Below, piece by piece: positions 53,094 to 61,909 of a DNA stretch of 64,000 nt. The notes below the pieces were generated by a model, which saw nothing but the letters and a program-made list of their open reading frames with translations, did not search any database and was not told the DNA's origin. Location: positions 1-64,000 of IMG/VR virus record IMGVR_UViG_3300028592_000004; one strand, written 5' to 3'. Numbering within the stretch: position 1 is the first letter of the stretch; each line of letters starts with the position of its first letter. This stretch comes from a virus. A program made the position numbers and the translations under genes.

Positions 53094-54504
53094 TGCTATC
53101 TGCCTCCACTGTTACTGAGGAGTGACCCATCAAAACGGGCATCATCTCCGGAGACTTCGGTTGGGTGTGGGCCGGCTCTTCAGGCATTTCTGCCTGCAGG
53201 ACCTGCGTCTCTTCCGGGGCCTCATTCTCAGGACCCTGGTTCTTGTTGCGGCGCTTCTTGTTCCGCTTCTTGCCAATCGGCTTGGACGCCGGCGGAGGCG
53301 CCGGCACGGGCTTCGGAATGGTGATCGGCATCCGGGCGCTTCTGTCCCTCCACAAGGCTTTCGGCACCGGGTCGAACTTACCACTCAGGGAGTAGAGATC
53401 CAAGTCCAGGCCCCTTCCCTTGAAGGTCAGGGCTTCGAGACTCGGATATCCGATCTCCAGCACGTCGATACGTCCTTGCTTCATGTTGACAATCGGCTCA
53501 AACGGATCGGTAATCGCGGCGACCACGTCGGCTTCCGCGAGACCGATAGCCGAACTCCCCAGGCGACTGCGAACCTCGTCAATCAGACCTCGCAGCTCGG
53601 GTTCAGCGAGTTGCTCGATCTGAGTCCGATACGCCTCGACATTGCCAGGGGAAAGAGACTTCGGCCAGATGCCGATGTCCTGCACCGCGCCGATCGTCGG
53701 GTTGTTGACCACCAGACCCCGGAGTTTCTCCGTGTCGACGATCACCCGATCCGGCTTCACATCCCGTCTGCCGATCAGATACGCCTGCGGGAGAAACGAC
53801 TCCGAGAAGCCTTCCGGCGACCAGGTGTTTCCGACCCAACAGGCTGCGAGGATATCGGCAATCACCGCATCACCGTAGCGAGCCTTCGCCGCCGCCCAAT
53901 CGGGCGCAACAGGCCAGTGCTCAATCTCCGGCGCTCCGCCAACCGTGACCAGACCACGAACGTACTTCAACCCGTCCTGTTCCAGTGCCGGCGTCACCTG
54001 GTAGCTCGGGAGAGCCCCATCGGCGAAACCGAACCAGACGTCAGGCATCCGCGGAGACAACACGGGATTCTGCGCCCCGTGGTGAACCGCCTCGATCGAA
54101 TCGAAGCAATTCACAACCAGCGTGGACATCGCCAGGCTGCGCTCGGGGTTGAATCGCCGGTTGTCCCACTTCATTTGAGCGGGCAGGAGCAGTTCGAACT
54201 CAGCGTGAGGATCCGGCTTGGCGACGACGATGTTGTCGGCGTTCAGCACCAGATTGAACACGGTGAGGGGTGCAGACTTCCAGGGACGACCCCCGCGAGG
54301 CTGCACGAACTGACGACGAAACACAACAGCCTGCAGAGATTGCAGGGGAATGAAGTCCGGTAGGATTCCTCCACCGGCTCCGTCAGGACGGTCCGACCTC
54401 CAAGTGAGGACGGCGAAACGGGAAAGATCTTCATGATCTCGGTTGGCCGTTTCACCCAACGCAAAAAGCCTGTCGTGAACAGGCGGGCCTTGCATCGCGT
54501 TCAT
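53053..54504 (-). CDS. large hypothetical protein
   Basis: 483 aa from MNAMQGPPVHDRLFALGETA behind GAGGAG. Residues 1-330 look folded (LTVFNLVLNADNIVVAKPDP, ADWAAAKARYGDAVIADILA, WSPEGFSESFLPQAYLI). A long linker with a basic patch (KPIGKKRNKKRRNKNQG) near residue 400 leads to an acidic tail. Position beside large structural genes suggests a virion or packaging part, unproven. Confidence 0.5.
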   Translation of the reverse strand: MNAMQGPPVHDRLFALGETANRDHEDLSRFAVLTWRSDRPDGAGGGILPDFIPLQSLQAVVFRRQFVQPRGGRPWKSAPLTVFNLVLNADNIVVAKPDPHAEFELLLPAQMKWDNRRFNPERSLAMSTLVVNCFDSIEAVHHGAQNPVLSPRMPDVWFGFADGALPSYQVTPALEQDGLKYVRGLVTVGGAPEIEHWPVAPDWAAAKARYGDAVIADILAACWVGNTWSPEGFSESFLPQAYLIGRRDVKPDRVIVDTEKLRGLVVNNPTIGAVQDIGIWPKSLSPGNVEAYRTQIEQLAEPELRGLIDEVRSRLGSSAIGLAEADVVAAITDPFEPIVNMKQGRIDVLEIGYPSLEALTFKGRGLDLDLYSLSGKFDPVPKALWRDRSARMPITIPKPVPAPPPASKPIGKKRNKKRRNKNQGPENEAPEETQVLQAEMPEEPAHTQPKSPEMMPVLMGHSSVTVEADSSDHPSEGSAEASS

Positions 54505-54590
54505 TTGCACACTCCTCGCACTGCCCTCCGCCTCGACAACGTGTCATGGCTAGAAAGCATCAAGGATAATGACGCGTATCCGCACGCAAT

Positions 54591-55070
54591 TTAGGACTTC
54601 GCAGTGCCCATGAAACCCGTCTCGTCGAGCGATTCATCGTCGCCAACGTCGAACAGGGCGTGGCGTCCGCCAGGAGTCACAAGGAACCGCGGCGGCTTGG
54701 AGATGCCCAGCCTCTGACCGGAGAACGCGAACACCTGGCAGTCCTTACCGTGGAAGGGCCGCAGGAGTTTGGCGAGCTCTTCGGCTGTCGCCGCGGAGAT
54801 GCACTGCGCGGAACCGGAATCCGGAACGAGAACGGCGTAGTGCGCGACCGGCGGAAGCGCCGCCTGAGCGATCGCAATGTCGATGGAATCCCGCAGGAGC
54901 TTCAGTGCGTCGACGGCCGGCAGTACTGGCGTCGGATCCGGCACGGGAGGCCCGGACTCAACCTGTTCTGGCTCGGGCGTAACTGCGGCCTCAATCAAGG
55001 CCGTGACCGGAGCCTCCGGTGCCTGCGGTGCTTCGGGTTCACTCTTCGACTTACGCGGCGTCTTGCTCAC
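54591..55070 (-). CDS. hypothetical protein, Pro/Glu-rich N-terminus
   Basis: 159 aa. N-terminal 60 residues are a Pro/Glu/Ala run (SEPEAPQAPEAPVTALIEAA, PVPDPTPVLPAV), then a folded part with ALPPVAHYAVLVPDSGSAQC, LAKLLRPFHGKDCQVFAFSG. An 86-bp gap separates it from the previous gene; a TTGCGT near 54587 on the minus strand is a weak -35 only. Function unknown. Confidence 0.55.
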   Translation of the reverse strand: MSKTPRKSKSEPEAPQAPEAPVTALIEAAVTPEPEQVESGPPVPDPTPVLPAVDALKLLRDSIDIAIAQAALPPVAHYAVLVPDSGSAQCISAATAEELAKLLRPFHGKDCQVFAFSGQRLGISKPPRFLVTPGGRHALFDVGDDESLDETGFMGTAKS

Positions 55071-55711
55071 TTGAGATTCACTCCTGACATCGTGCCGGAT
55101 AGGACCTTCTCTGCCAGCTCCACAGTCTCGGGACGGACGGGCAGCGGCATCAGCTTAACCGCTACACCCTGTCCCACGTTTACGTCAGAGAAAGAGCGAT
55201 GGCAGTCCGTTGCGTCCACACCATACGCGACAACGTCGATCGTCGGCAACGGGGAAGGAACGACACCAGGCTTCAGCATGATGACCGGATCGAACACCTT
55301 CACCTGCTGAGCGAAGGTCCGCATGAACCGCTTACGGACTCGGTCGACACCGGCGACCTGGGCCAACGCGTGGCTGATCGTTGAGAAGTGCTTGTGCGGT
55401 GTGGCCAGGAGTCGACGGTTCCAGACCGCGAACTCCGAGCTGTGTTTGTTCGGGACGTAGATGTTCGAGAAGAGCATCACTGGGTAGTCGAGGACGGCCA
55501 CGACAACTTCCAGAGAGCTCTCATTGATGATGTCCTGAAGGGGATCGGTGTCGAACCCACCCCAGGTGAAAAGAGCCCCATGCGTGAAGAACGCGTAGTC
55601 GACAGCGAGATCAGACAAGGACACCGCCGTGGAATGGCGTAGGGGCGCGAGATCCTCGGGATCGTTGTCGCGATCGATCTGACTGACGCCTTCACGCATG
55701 GGGGTGGACAT
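55067..55711 (-). CDS. hypothetical protein
   Basis: 214 aa. Mixed fold: TAVSLSDLAVDYAFFTHGAL, SLEVVVAVLDYPVMLFSNIY, then a helical stretch with FMRTFAQQVKVFDPVIMLKP and a beta end (PLPTIDVVAYGVDATD). GTGA-type overlap. Part of a run of medium-size unknown genes (54591-57305). Function unknown. Confidence 0.6.
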   Translation of the reverse strand: MSTPMREGVSQIDRDNDPEDLAPLRHSTAVSLSDLAVDYAFFTHGALFTWGGFDTDPLQDIINESSLEVVVAVLDYPVMLFSNIYVPNKHSSEFAVWNRRLLATPHKHFSTISHALAQVAGVDRVRKRFMRTFAQQVKVFDPVIMLKPGVVPSPLPTIDVVAYGVDATDCHRSFSDVNVGQGVAVKLMPLPVRPETVELAEKVLSGTMSGVNLK

Positions 55712-55713
55712 AA

Positions 55714-56316
55714 CTAGCTCCCGAGCAGACCACTCAGCTTCGCAAGGGCCATCGCCTGTTTGGCTGCCCGTTCGGCGAGGTCTTCGACCTCAGAGTAGGT
55801 GATCTTGAGATCACCGAGAAGGTTCTCGCGAGGGACGAAATCCTCTTCGCCCGAACGAATGATCGCCTTGTACGGATCGACCAGGCCGCAGTCGATTTCA
55901 CCCCAGTGGCGAACGGGGTGAACCCAGAACCGTTCGGGAGGGAGCGTGGCGCGTTCCGTCAGCAAGCTGTGGAGCGCTGCGATCCGGAACAGGGCGTTGA
56001 CCTCGAAGCCGAGGATCCGCTGCGTCTCTTGGACGACCATCTTGTGGCCGAAGTCCGCCAGCTTGACCCCAGCATCGTCACCGGCAGCCCGGGCGACCAG
56101 CTCGCCAGTCGGGCCAACGGCACACCAGCTGTCGATCTTGCTCTTGCCGGGCATCGTAAAGGTCTCGACGTACTTCTTCTGCAGCCATTCGCCCTGCTTG
56201 GGAGCGCTGTACGTCGACGGCGGGGCAGGCATAAACGTGTCTTCGAGCGCCTTGAGCGGAATCGAGACAAACCCAAAGGCAATCGCCGATGGGAGGGGAC
56301 GGGTTGACTTGCTCAC
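55714..56316 (-). CDS. hypothetical protein
   Basis: 200 aa from a GTG overlapping the upstream stop (MSKSTRPLPSAIAFGFVSIP). Contains QKKYVETFTMPGKSKIDSWC, ADFGHKMVVQETQRILGFEV, FWVHPVRHWGEIDCGLVDPY. Ends in a long amphipathic helix (VEDLAERAAKQAMALAKLSG). Function unknown. Confidence 0.55.
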   Translation of the reverse strand: MSKSTRPLPSAIAFGFVSIPLKALEDTFMPAPPSTYSAPKQGEWLQKKYVETFTMPGKSKIDSWCAVGPTGELVARAAGDDAGVKLADFGHKMVVQETQRILGFEVNALFRIAALHSLLTERATLPPERFWVHPVRHWGEIDCGLVDPYKAIIRSGEEDFVPRENLLGDLKITYSEVEDLAERAAKQAMALAKLSGLLGS

Positions 56317-57305
56317 AGAATGAGTCCTGAGGAAACGCCGACCAGACCGGCGGGCACCTGCACCGTAATGTCCCCCATCATCCCCAGGTGGACATCGGCA
56401 ATGCCGTCTCTGATCGAACCAATGGAAAGAACACGGAGATCGGCATGCTGCCGAACTTCCGCTTCCCCGGGGATCTCCCAGGGAACACCAGCCAGTCGTC
56501 CGCCGGGGATCCCAGCGAAGACGGCACAACCATACTTCTTCGAGGCTCGCGAGAGGCGCTTCATCGCCTCCGGAATGCTCTTGTTGAAGAGCGTCAGATC
56601 TTCCAGCACGATCAGGTCAATCTTGCCCTTGAGGTAGATCGAAGCCGTGTCGAGCAGTTCATTGAGTTTGTTCGCTCCAGCGTTCTTCCACAGCTTCTCG
56701 GCATAGGAGGCCAGGAAAGGACTGTCGGTCAGCTCGGAAGCGGAGGTGAAGGCCACGACACGTTGCCGGTCATAGCCCTTCGTATCCGGAGGCATCAGCA
56801 GAGCCCCCTCCATTGCCTTTCGGCAGATGAAGGTCAGCACATCCGGATGGCCAGCCAGGACAGTCGGTCGCTTCCGATCCACAATCATGAAGCCGACGTT
56901 GATGTCCTTGCTGAGACGATACGTTTCGAGGTCGCCGTGCTTGGCGCGGATCGCGTCCTCCTCAGCAGCCCTCTTCTCCTCCATCCGCTTGGTCAGGTAG
57001 GGGAGAACGCTACCACGGAGCGTCGTGAGCATGTCGTCCATCTCGAATGGCTGGGCGCCAGCATTGAGGGCAGACTGCATCAGAATAAAGGCGTACTTCT
57101 CGACCGCAGCCGGCGAGAACTTATCGACAGGAATCGTTCCTGGCTGCTGAAGGAGCTCAACCACTAGGTCCCGAGCAACGGCGTAAACCTGCTCGGCCAT
57201 GACGGCGATCTGGAAAGCAACATTGAGCTTCGGGTTGCCCTTGATCAGGGCCACCAGCTCACGTCCGCCTTCCAGCAGTTCGTCCTTGGAGTACTTCTCT
57301 GCCAT
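56313..57305 (-). CDS. hypothetical protein, possible P-loop-less RecA-like fold
   Basis: 330 aa from the ATG that directly follows a recurrent element (no ribosome site). IDLIVLEDLTLFNKSIPEAM resembles a Walker-B strand, and YGCAVFAGIPGGRLAGVPW a following loop, as in RecA/KaiC-like folds, but the place for a Walker A (VLAGHPDVLTFICRKAM) has no GKT. Helical N-terminal 130 residues. A structural or regulatory derivative is possible; assignment weak. Confidence 0.4.
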   Translation of the reverse strand: MAEKYSKDELLEGGRELVALIKGNPKLNVAFQIAVMAEQVYAVARDLVVELLQQPGTIPVDKFSPAAVEKYAFILMQSALNAGAQPFEMDDMLTTLRGSVLPYLTKRMEEKRAAEEDAIRAKHGDLETYRLSKDINVGFMIVDRKRPTVLAGHPDVLTFICRKAMEGALLMPPDTKGYDRQRVVAFTSASELTDSPFLASYAEKLWKNAGANKLNELLDTASIYLKGKIDLIVLEDLTLFNKSIPEAMKRLSRASKKYGCAVFAGIPGGRLAGVPWEIPGEAEVRQHADLRVLSIGSIRDGIADVHLGMMGDITVQVPAGLVGVSSGLIL

Positions 57306-57325
57306 TTCAATTCCCGCGTTTTGAT
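57306..57325 (-). promoter_or_regulatory. recurrent 20-bp element, copy 7
   Basis: Plus strand TTCAATTCCCGCGTTTTGAT, arms imperfect. It overlaps the end of the methyltransferase gene and touches the ATG at 57305 with no spacer. Confidence 0.55.
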
Positions 57326-58164
57326 TTCTTCTTGGGAGGTTTTGGAGCTGGATCGATGTGCGGCGGGTCGAGCAGGCTGGCTGGCTTCACCATCGCCACC
57401 CGCGCATTCGCCGCCTTCCCATACTCCTTGGACAGCTCGAAGCCCAGGCCAAGACGACCCAGCTTCTTCGCGACGGCGATTGTTGTACCCGATCCGGAGA
57501 ACGGATCCATCACCAGATCGCCAACATTCGAGCACAGGCGGATGATCCGCCCCAGGATCTGCTCCGGCATCTGCGTCTTCACGAGCTTCTGACGGCCCTT
57601 GAAGGTGCCGCAGATCCGCGGGCAGTGCCAAACATCACCGGTCTCTTCGTAGACGAACGGGATGTCCTGGGGACGCATGATCCAGGTGTTGTCGGGAAGC
57701 CGACCATCCGGGTTCTGGCGCTGATCGTTGTAGACCAGCTGCCGAGCGCTCGGCAGACGGACCTGATCAGCGTTGAACGTGAAATTGCTCTTCTGCTTGG
57801 TGTAGTACAGCAGGTGGGTGTGGGACCGCGTGAAGTTGTTCGCACAGTTCACGCCGAACGTGTAGTGCCAGATAACGTGAGAACGTTTCCGGAACCCCTC
57901 GTTCTTGCAGACGATGTCCAGCTCCGAGACGTACTCGTCGCCGATGGCCAGCCAGAAGCTCCCGCTGGCTTTCAGAACACGCTCAACGCCAGCGATCCAC
58001 TGCTTCGACCACGTCAGGTAGTCCTGCACGGTCCGCTTGTCGTCGTAGACGTCGTAGTCAAAGCCAATGTTGAATGGCGGATCTGCGAAGACCAAGTCGA
58101 CGGATCGCTCCTCAACTTTGGCCATTCCCTTGATGCAGTCCCCCGGGCGGATCTCATGATCCAT
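57307..58164 (-). CDS. beta-class DNA methyltransferase
   Basis: 285 aa. DPPFNIGFDYDVYDD at residues 28-42 is motif IV, and FSGSGTTIAVAKKLGRLGLG near 220 is the SAM-binding motif I. This order (IV before I) is the beta class, which methylates N6-adenine or N4-cytosine. Between them a substrate region with YYTKQKSNFTFNADQVRLPS. C-terminal Pro/Lys tail. Role: self-protection or regulation; target site not readable here. Confidence 0.8.
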   Translation of the reverse strand: MDHEIRPGDCIKGMAKVEERSVDLVFADPPFNIGFDYDVYDDKRTVQDYLTWSKQWIAGVERVLKASGSFWLAIGDEYVSELDIVCKNEGFRKRSHVIWHYTFGVNCANNFTRSHTHLLYYTKQKSNFTFNADQVRLPSARQLVYNDQRQNPDGRLPDNTWIMRPQDIPFVYEETGDVWHCPRICGTFKGRQKLVKTQMPEQILGRIIRLCSNVGDLVMDPFSGSGTTIAVAKKLGRLGLGFELSKEYGKAANARVAMVKPASLLDPPHIDPAPKPPKKKSKRGN

Positions 58165-58892
58165 TACTCGTCATCCTCACTTTCCAGTGGCACCAATTTG
58201 CGTGTCTTCTTGCCTTTGTGTTCGATCCGTATCGGTTCAACAACGTCGACGTGCTCCACAGGCTTGAGTCCGGGGCGAATCTCTTCGACACCGACTGTCA
58301 GCGCCCAGAAGGCATCACAGGCATTGTCGAGCCCCGGCTCAGTGACGTCGAAGTTCAGCCCAAGCCGCTCGCCAGCGGCCTTGATGACGGCCTCCTTGTT
58401 TGCATTCCCCTTGCCTGTCGCACGGAGCTTGATCGTCTTGATCGGCACCGAGGCCTGGGCCACGCCGTGCTCTTCGCACCAGGCAGTAGCCGTCCCCATC
58501 ATGGCGCCGAAGAACTCTGTCGACGTGGCCGATCGCGCGAGCACCGCGGCGACACCCAACCGCATCATCTCTGAGGGCGGCGTGAAGCGGACATGCTCGA
58601 AGAACACGAGCTCCGGGCTGACCATCGACAGAAAGTAGCGCAACCGGAGGAACCGGATGGCGCCACTGTCGAACTGGCCAGCCGAGCAGTCCCATAGTCC
58701 GAGGTGCGTCTCGTGCTTGCTCGGATCGTAGAGCTCTCCCGGAGGGATCCAGGCGTAGGCATATCCAGTTGTCGTACCTAGGTCGGCCCCGAGGCACAGG
58801 ATCTTCTTGCCGGACGGTTTCGTTTTAGCGACGACGAGTTTGAACTCGGCGGGGTCCTTGTGCTTTTGGACGGCACGTTCCTTCTTCGCCAA
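58164..58892 (-). CDS. RuvC-like Holliday junction resolvase
   Basis: 242 aa. LCLGADLGTTTGYAYAWIPP (catalytic Asp37), LVFFEHVRF (Glu), a later helix AVIKAAGERLG and PGLDNACDAFWALTVGVEEI (two Asp) follow the RuvC order. Phage members cut branched DNA before packaging. C-terminal basic/acidic tail. Overlaps the exonuclease upstream by 68 bp. Confidence 0.8.
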   Translation of the reverse strand: MAKKERAVQKHKDPAEFKLVVAKTKPSGKKILCLGADLGTTTGYAYAWIPPGELYDPSKHETHLGLWDCSAGQFDSGAIRFLRLRYFLSMVSPELVFFEHVRFTPPSEMMRLGVAAVLARSATSTEFFGAMMGTATAWCEEHGVAQASVPIKTIKLRATGKGNANKEAVIKAAGERLGLNFDVTEPGLDNACDAFWALTVGVEEIRPGLKPVEHVDVVEPIRIEHKGKKTRKLVPLESEDDE

Positions 58893-59616
58893 GACAACGT
58901 CTCCTCATGGCCTCGACCAATCGAGTGTTGAGCTCGCAGTCGAAAGGCGCTCGGTGAACATGGCGCTGCTCGCTTGCAGCCAAGGGCAGCTTGTACTCCT
59001 CAACGCAGTTACTGAGGCTCCACTTTGCTTTGCATTGCCAGGCGTTCAGCCTCTCGTACCACTTGTCGAGCGGGAATCCATCCTCAGGAATGGATCGCTC
59101 CAGGCGGATGGCCTTCTCGAACATGCCGGTATCGAAGACGTCCTGCGCCTTGAACCGGAAGCCCTTCATCAGCCGGCGGAAGAAGTGCCGCTCCATGACC
59201 CTCGCGTCGGAACACCAGAAGTTATGGCCAACGATCCGCAAGCCTTCCTGCTGAGCCTGCAGACAGATCTCGTGGAGTTTGCGGAGCGCATCCACAACAT
59301 CCACGCCGTCTTTCTGCATTTCGCGATAGGAGATGAACTCCGTTTGGAAGCCCTTCTTCTGCAGAGCTGTTTCCGTCTCTTCCAGAGTCTGACGCAGCCA
59401 CTCCTGATCGATACCCAGCTCGGGATTCGTCCAGTCGAGAACAATGCCGTTCTTGTCCAGAATCTTCCCGTTACGAACGTAGCACCAGCCGGCCTCGATC
59501 AAGAGGGTGCGATTGTCCTTTGCGTCCTTGCCAGCAGTCTCCACGTCAATGACGAGGTACTCATCCGGGATGCCTCCCAGATACTGCAAGGCCCGCTTCA
59601 GCCACGAGGCATCCAT
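58825..59616 (-). CDS. DEDDh-type exonuclease
   Basis: 263 aa. YLVIDVETAGKDAKDNRTLL (Asp24, Glu26), IVGHNFWCSDARVMERHF and VHRAPFDCELNTRLV with the His of the DEDDh site: a DnaQ-like 3'-5' exonuclease. The family proofreads or degrades DNA or RNA. C-terminal 25 residues are basic (GEEGTCRPKAQGPRRVQTRR) and overlap the RuvC-like gene. No polymerase seen in the window. Confidence 0.8.
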   Translation of the reverse strand: MDASWLKRALQYLGGIPDEYLVIDVETAGKDAKDNRTLLIEAGWCYVRNGKILDKNGIVLDWTNPELGIDQEWLRQTLEETETALQKKGFQTEFISYREMQKDGVDVVDALRKLHEICLQAQQEGLRIVGHNFWCSDARVMERHFFRRLMKGFRFKAQDVFDTGMFEKAIRLERSIPEDGFPLDKWYERLNAWQCKAKWSLSNCVEEYKLPLAASEQRHVHRAPFDCELNTRLVEAMRRRCLGEEGTCRPKAQGPRRVQTRRR

Positions 59617-60095
59617 GCGGTCAGCCGATTGAGGACTCTCTTCCAGAACGGAAGGGGTTGCTGAGCGAAGACCGTCTCCGCGGCGCTCACCAGACCAGCC
59701 AGGTCTACGATCGCCGGCACCTTGCCGTCGAACGTGACATCGCGAATCGACATGAACCAGGCACCGGTCACCATCTGGCCAATCTTGGCCGACAGGATCA
59801 GCTGCAGCCGCGGATCGAGCAGGAAGAAGCCAGCCGTCTCCAGTGCCTCACGAGGCGATTTGACAGCGGAGTTCGGGAACTCCTGCATGGCCCGCGAGAA
59901 CACCGCGCAGGCGGCTCCCAGCTGCTGGTGGGTGATTCCCTCCTTCGCCATGAAGTCGTCGATCCAGGGCTCACGAGAGGAGCTCAGGCCCATTACCGCT
60001 GCCCTCACCAGCGGCGGAACCGCGTAGGCAAGATCTCGCTGAGGCGAGTAGGGGATGGCATTCTCTGCGCCCTTAGGCGCGAACTGAAGCGTCAC
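59598..60095 (-). CDS. hypothetical protein
   Basis: 165 aa. MTLQFAPKGAENAIPYSPQR, a helical middle (PPLVRAAVMGLSSSREPWID, AACAVFSRAMQEFPNSAVKS) and a final helix LPFWKRVLNRLTAWM. Located between the exonuclease and the MazG-like gene, so a DNA-metabolism context. Function unknown. Confidence 0.55.
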   Translation of the reverse strand: MTLQFAPKGAENAIPYSPQRDLAYAVPPLVRAAVMGLSSSREPWIDDFMAKEGITHQQLGAACAVFSRAMQEFPNSAVKSPREALETAGFFLLDPRLQLILSAKIGQMVTGAWFMSIRDVTFDGKVPAIVDLAGLVSAAETVFAQQPLPFWKRVLNRLTAWMPRG

Positions 60096-60879
60096 GGTAG
60101 AGTACCTCGATCTTCGGGGTGGCGCCGGTGCGCGGACCAGGCGTGAGCTTCACGACTGTCTCACGCCCGTCAGCCGCGGTGAGAACATACAGCCCGACCG
60201 GCACGGATGCAAGAACCTTGCAGATAGGCGACTCGCTCTCGATGGCCTCCGTCAGGGTCAGGAAGCTGACGAAAACTGGATCCACTGCGCTACCAGGATG
60301 CGGAACTTCCACAACAGCACCCGTCCAACCGAGCTTGATCCGCTCCTGAACTTCCGGCGGGTGATGCGCGATCAGGGCATTCAGCACGCGACCCTGATCA
60401 GCCGGGACATGGTCCTTGGGCTTGATCCGCTTTCCATCTTCAGGACGGATGGTGGACCGACCGACCTTCATGAGGTTGTTCTGATCGACTTCTTCGAGGA
60501 CCGGGATGTCGGGGACGCCCATGCAGCACAGGCCTCCCTCGTTGACCACGGAGATATCGCTATGGGCGTCGACGGCTTCTTTGACGTTCGGGACGGCCGT
60601 CTGGATGCACATCAACGCCGCCGACTCCGGGTCCGTGATGTCCAGCGTCAGACCCTGCAGCGCCTTGTGGTCCCGGATGTCGATCACGATCTTCATGCCG
60701 TAGCCATCCTTGGCCAGCTCACGCCATTCTTCGAAGATCAGATTTAGCCGCAGCCGCATCTCTTCGGTTGTGGGAGCCGCGGGGATGACACGGACGTTCT
60801 GACCCCAGCCGACCATCAAATCCCACACACGTCGGAAGTGTGCGGTGGCCCGGCTGAAGAGGATTCCAAGTTCGAGCAT
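60073..60879 (-). CDS. MazG-like (PRA-PH-like) nucleotide pyrophosphohydrolase
   Basis: 268 aa. LRLNLIFEEWRELAKDGYGM is the EExxE-type metal-binding helix; after an insert, VLEEVDQNNLMKVGRSTIRP with DGKRIKPKDHVPAD matches the EVxxxNxxK...GK...P signature of phage PRA-PH/MazG-like enzymes. The insert (residues about 70-115) includes a mixed alpha/beta unit. It would hydrolyse NTPs or related nucleotides to monophosphates. C-terminal 70 residues are an added beta-rich domain. Confidence 0.75.
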   Translation of the reverse strand: MLELGILFSRATAHFRRVWDLMVGWGQNVRVIPAAPTTEEMRLRLNLIFEEWRELAKDGYGMKIVIDIRDHKALQGLTLDITDPESAALMCIQTAVPNVKEAVDAHSDISVVNEGGLCCMGVPDIPVLEEVDQNNLMKVGRSTIRPEDGKRIKPKDHVPADQGRVLNALIAHHPPEVQERIKLGWTGAVVEVPHPGSAVDPVFVSFLTLTEAIESESPICKVLASVPVGLYVLTAADGRETVVKLTPGPRTGATPKIEVLYRDASVRA

Positions 60880-60888
60880 ACGAACCTT

Positions 60889-61842
60889 TCACTGAGAGGA
60901 GCACTGAATGCAGACACCCGATTCGGCGTCCGCGGGATCAAAGACCGACATCTTTTCGCAGCGGAAGCACTTCCGCTTGATGAAGGTCTTGGGGTGTGTC
61001 GCAACCGGACATTTGTCGTATCCGATCGCACAATGGTGGCACGGGTGATGAAACCCCTTCGGACATTTGAACCCCTGCCGCTTACGTTTCGCCAGCAGCT
61101 TGTGGTTAAACCCCTTGAAGGAAGCCGTTACCCGCAAGTGGAAGAAGGTCAGCCGATCTGCGCAGTGCTCCGTGGAGAAGAACACATAGAGCCGCATCAG
61201 CGTGAGTTGACGCACGTCCGCAAACCGTACTGCCTTCTTGCCTTTGTTGTAGGGCGAGGAGAAGCCTAGTGCCTGCGCGTAGAACTTGCACTGCTTGCGA
61301 GTCCAGAACTTGTCGAACATCTGGCCGGCCGGAGCACCAGCCAGGACGCAGAACGTGACCCAAGCCCCGGGCTCTCCCTTCCGATTGGTCGCCTTCCGCA
61401 CATTCGTGATCTGGACCGGGCACCACTCGTCAGAGCGTTGCTTCCGCCAGGCTCGCACAGGACGGCCCTTCTTGAGCAGCCGCAGGTTCCCAGCCAGGGT
61501 CCAGCTGTAGTCCCTGAGAAACGCATCCGTCAGGGTGACCCCAACGAGCGAACGCAGAGTCTCGAACCAGACACTGGCCGGTACGTCCTTGATCAGCTTG
61601 TCGAGCCGCTGGCCGAGAGCCGGAATGTCCTCGATCCCGAACTCAAACTCCTCGAAGCCGTGGAAGGCCTCGTGGTAGATCAAACGACGCAGTTCGAAGA
61701 CCCGCTTCAGCGACGTCGAGTAGAACTCAACGCTTGGAGCTCTTCTTCGTTGCTTTTGGTCGGCCCGCTGCCTTTCCGCCTCTTGCTGTTCGCGCCGGAC
61801 GAGTCGCTCGTCCTTCCTCCCACCGGAACTCGACATTGCCAT
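60889..61842 (-). CDS. Cys-rich zinc-binding protein
   Basis: 317 aa. A basic N-terminal helix (DERLVRREQQEAERQRADQK), a folded middle, and a C-terminal 70 residues with about ten Cys/His: FKCPKGFHHPCHHCAIGYDK, then RKCFRCEKMS and GVCIQCSSQ, enough for two zinc sites. Zinc-ribbon clusters of this type often bind nucleic acid. Overlaps the upstream gene by 116 bp. Function unknown. Confidence 0.65.
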   Translation of the reverse strand: MAMSSSGGRKDERLVRREQQEAERQRADQKQRRRAPSVEFYSTSLKRVFELRRLIYHEAFHGFEEFEFGIEDIPALGQRLDKLIKDVPASVWFETLRSLVGVTLTDAFLRDYSWTLAGNLRLLKKGRPVRAWRKQRSDEWCPVQITNVRKATNRKGEPGAWVTFCVLAGAPAGQMFDKFWTRKQCKFYAQALGFSSPYNKGKKAVRFADVRQLTLMRLYVFFSTEHCADRLTFFHLRVTASFKGFNHKLLAKRKRQGFKCPKGFHHPCHHCAIGYDKCPVATHPKTFIKRKCFRCEKMSVFDPADAESGVCIQCSSQ

Positions 61843-61909
61843 CTCGCTTGCAGACGTACTCGCCGGGCGGAATCTCCCTGTTGCACCGGTTGCAGATTTT
61901 AACCTTCAT
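61727..61909 (-). CDS. small zinc-finger-like protein with basic tail
   Basis: 60 aa. CNRCNREIPPGEYVCKRD gives a CxxC...C knuckle, followed by an Arg/Lys/Gly/Ala tail (TRPARTARGGKAAGRPKATK). Likely nucleic-acid binding by charge. It overlaps the Cys-rich gene downstream. Confidence 0.6.
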   Translation of the reverse strand: MKVKICNRCNREIPPGEYVCKRDGNVEFRWEEGRATRPARTARGGKAAGRPKATKKSSKR

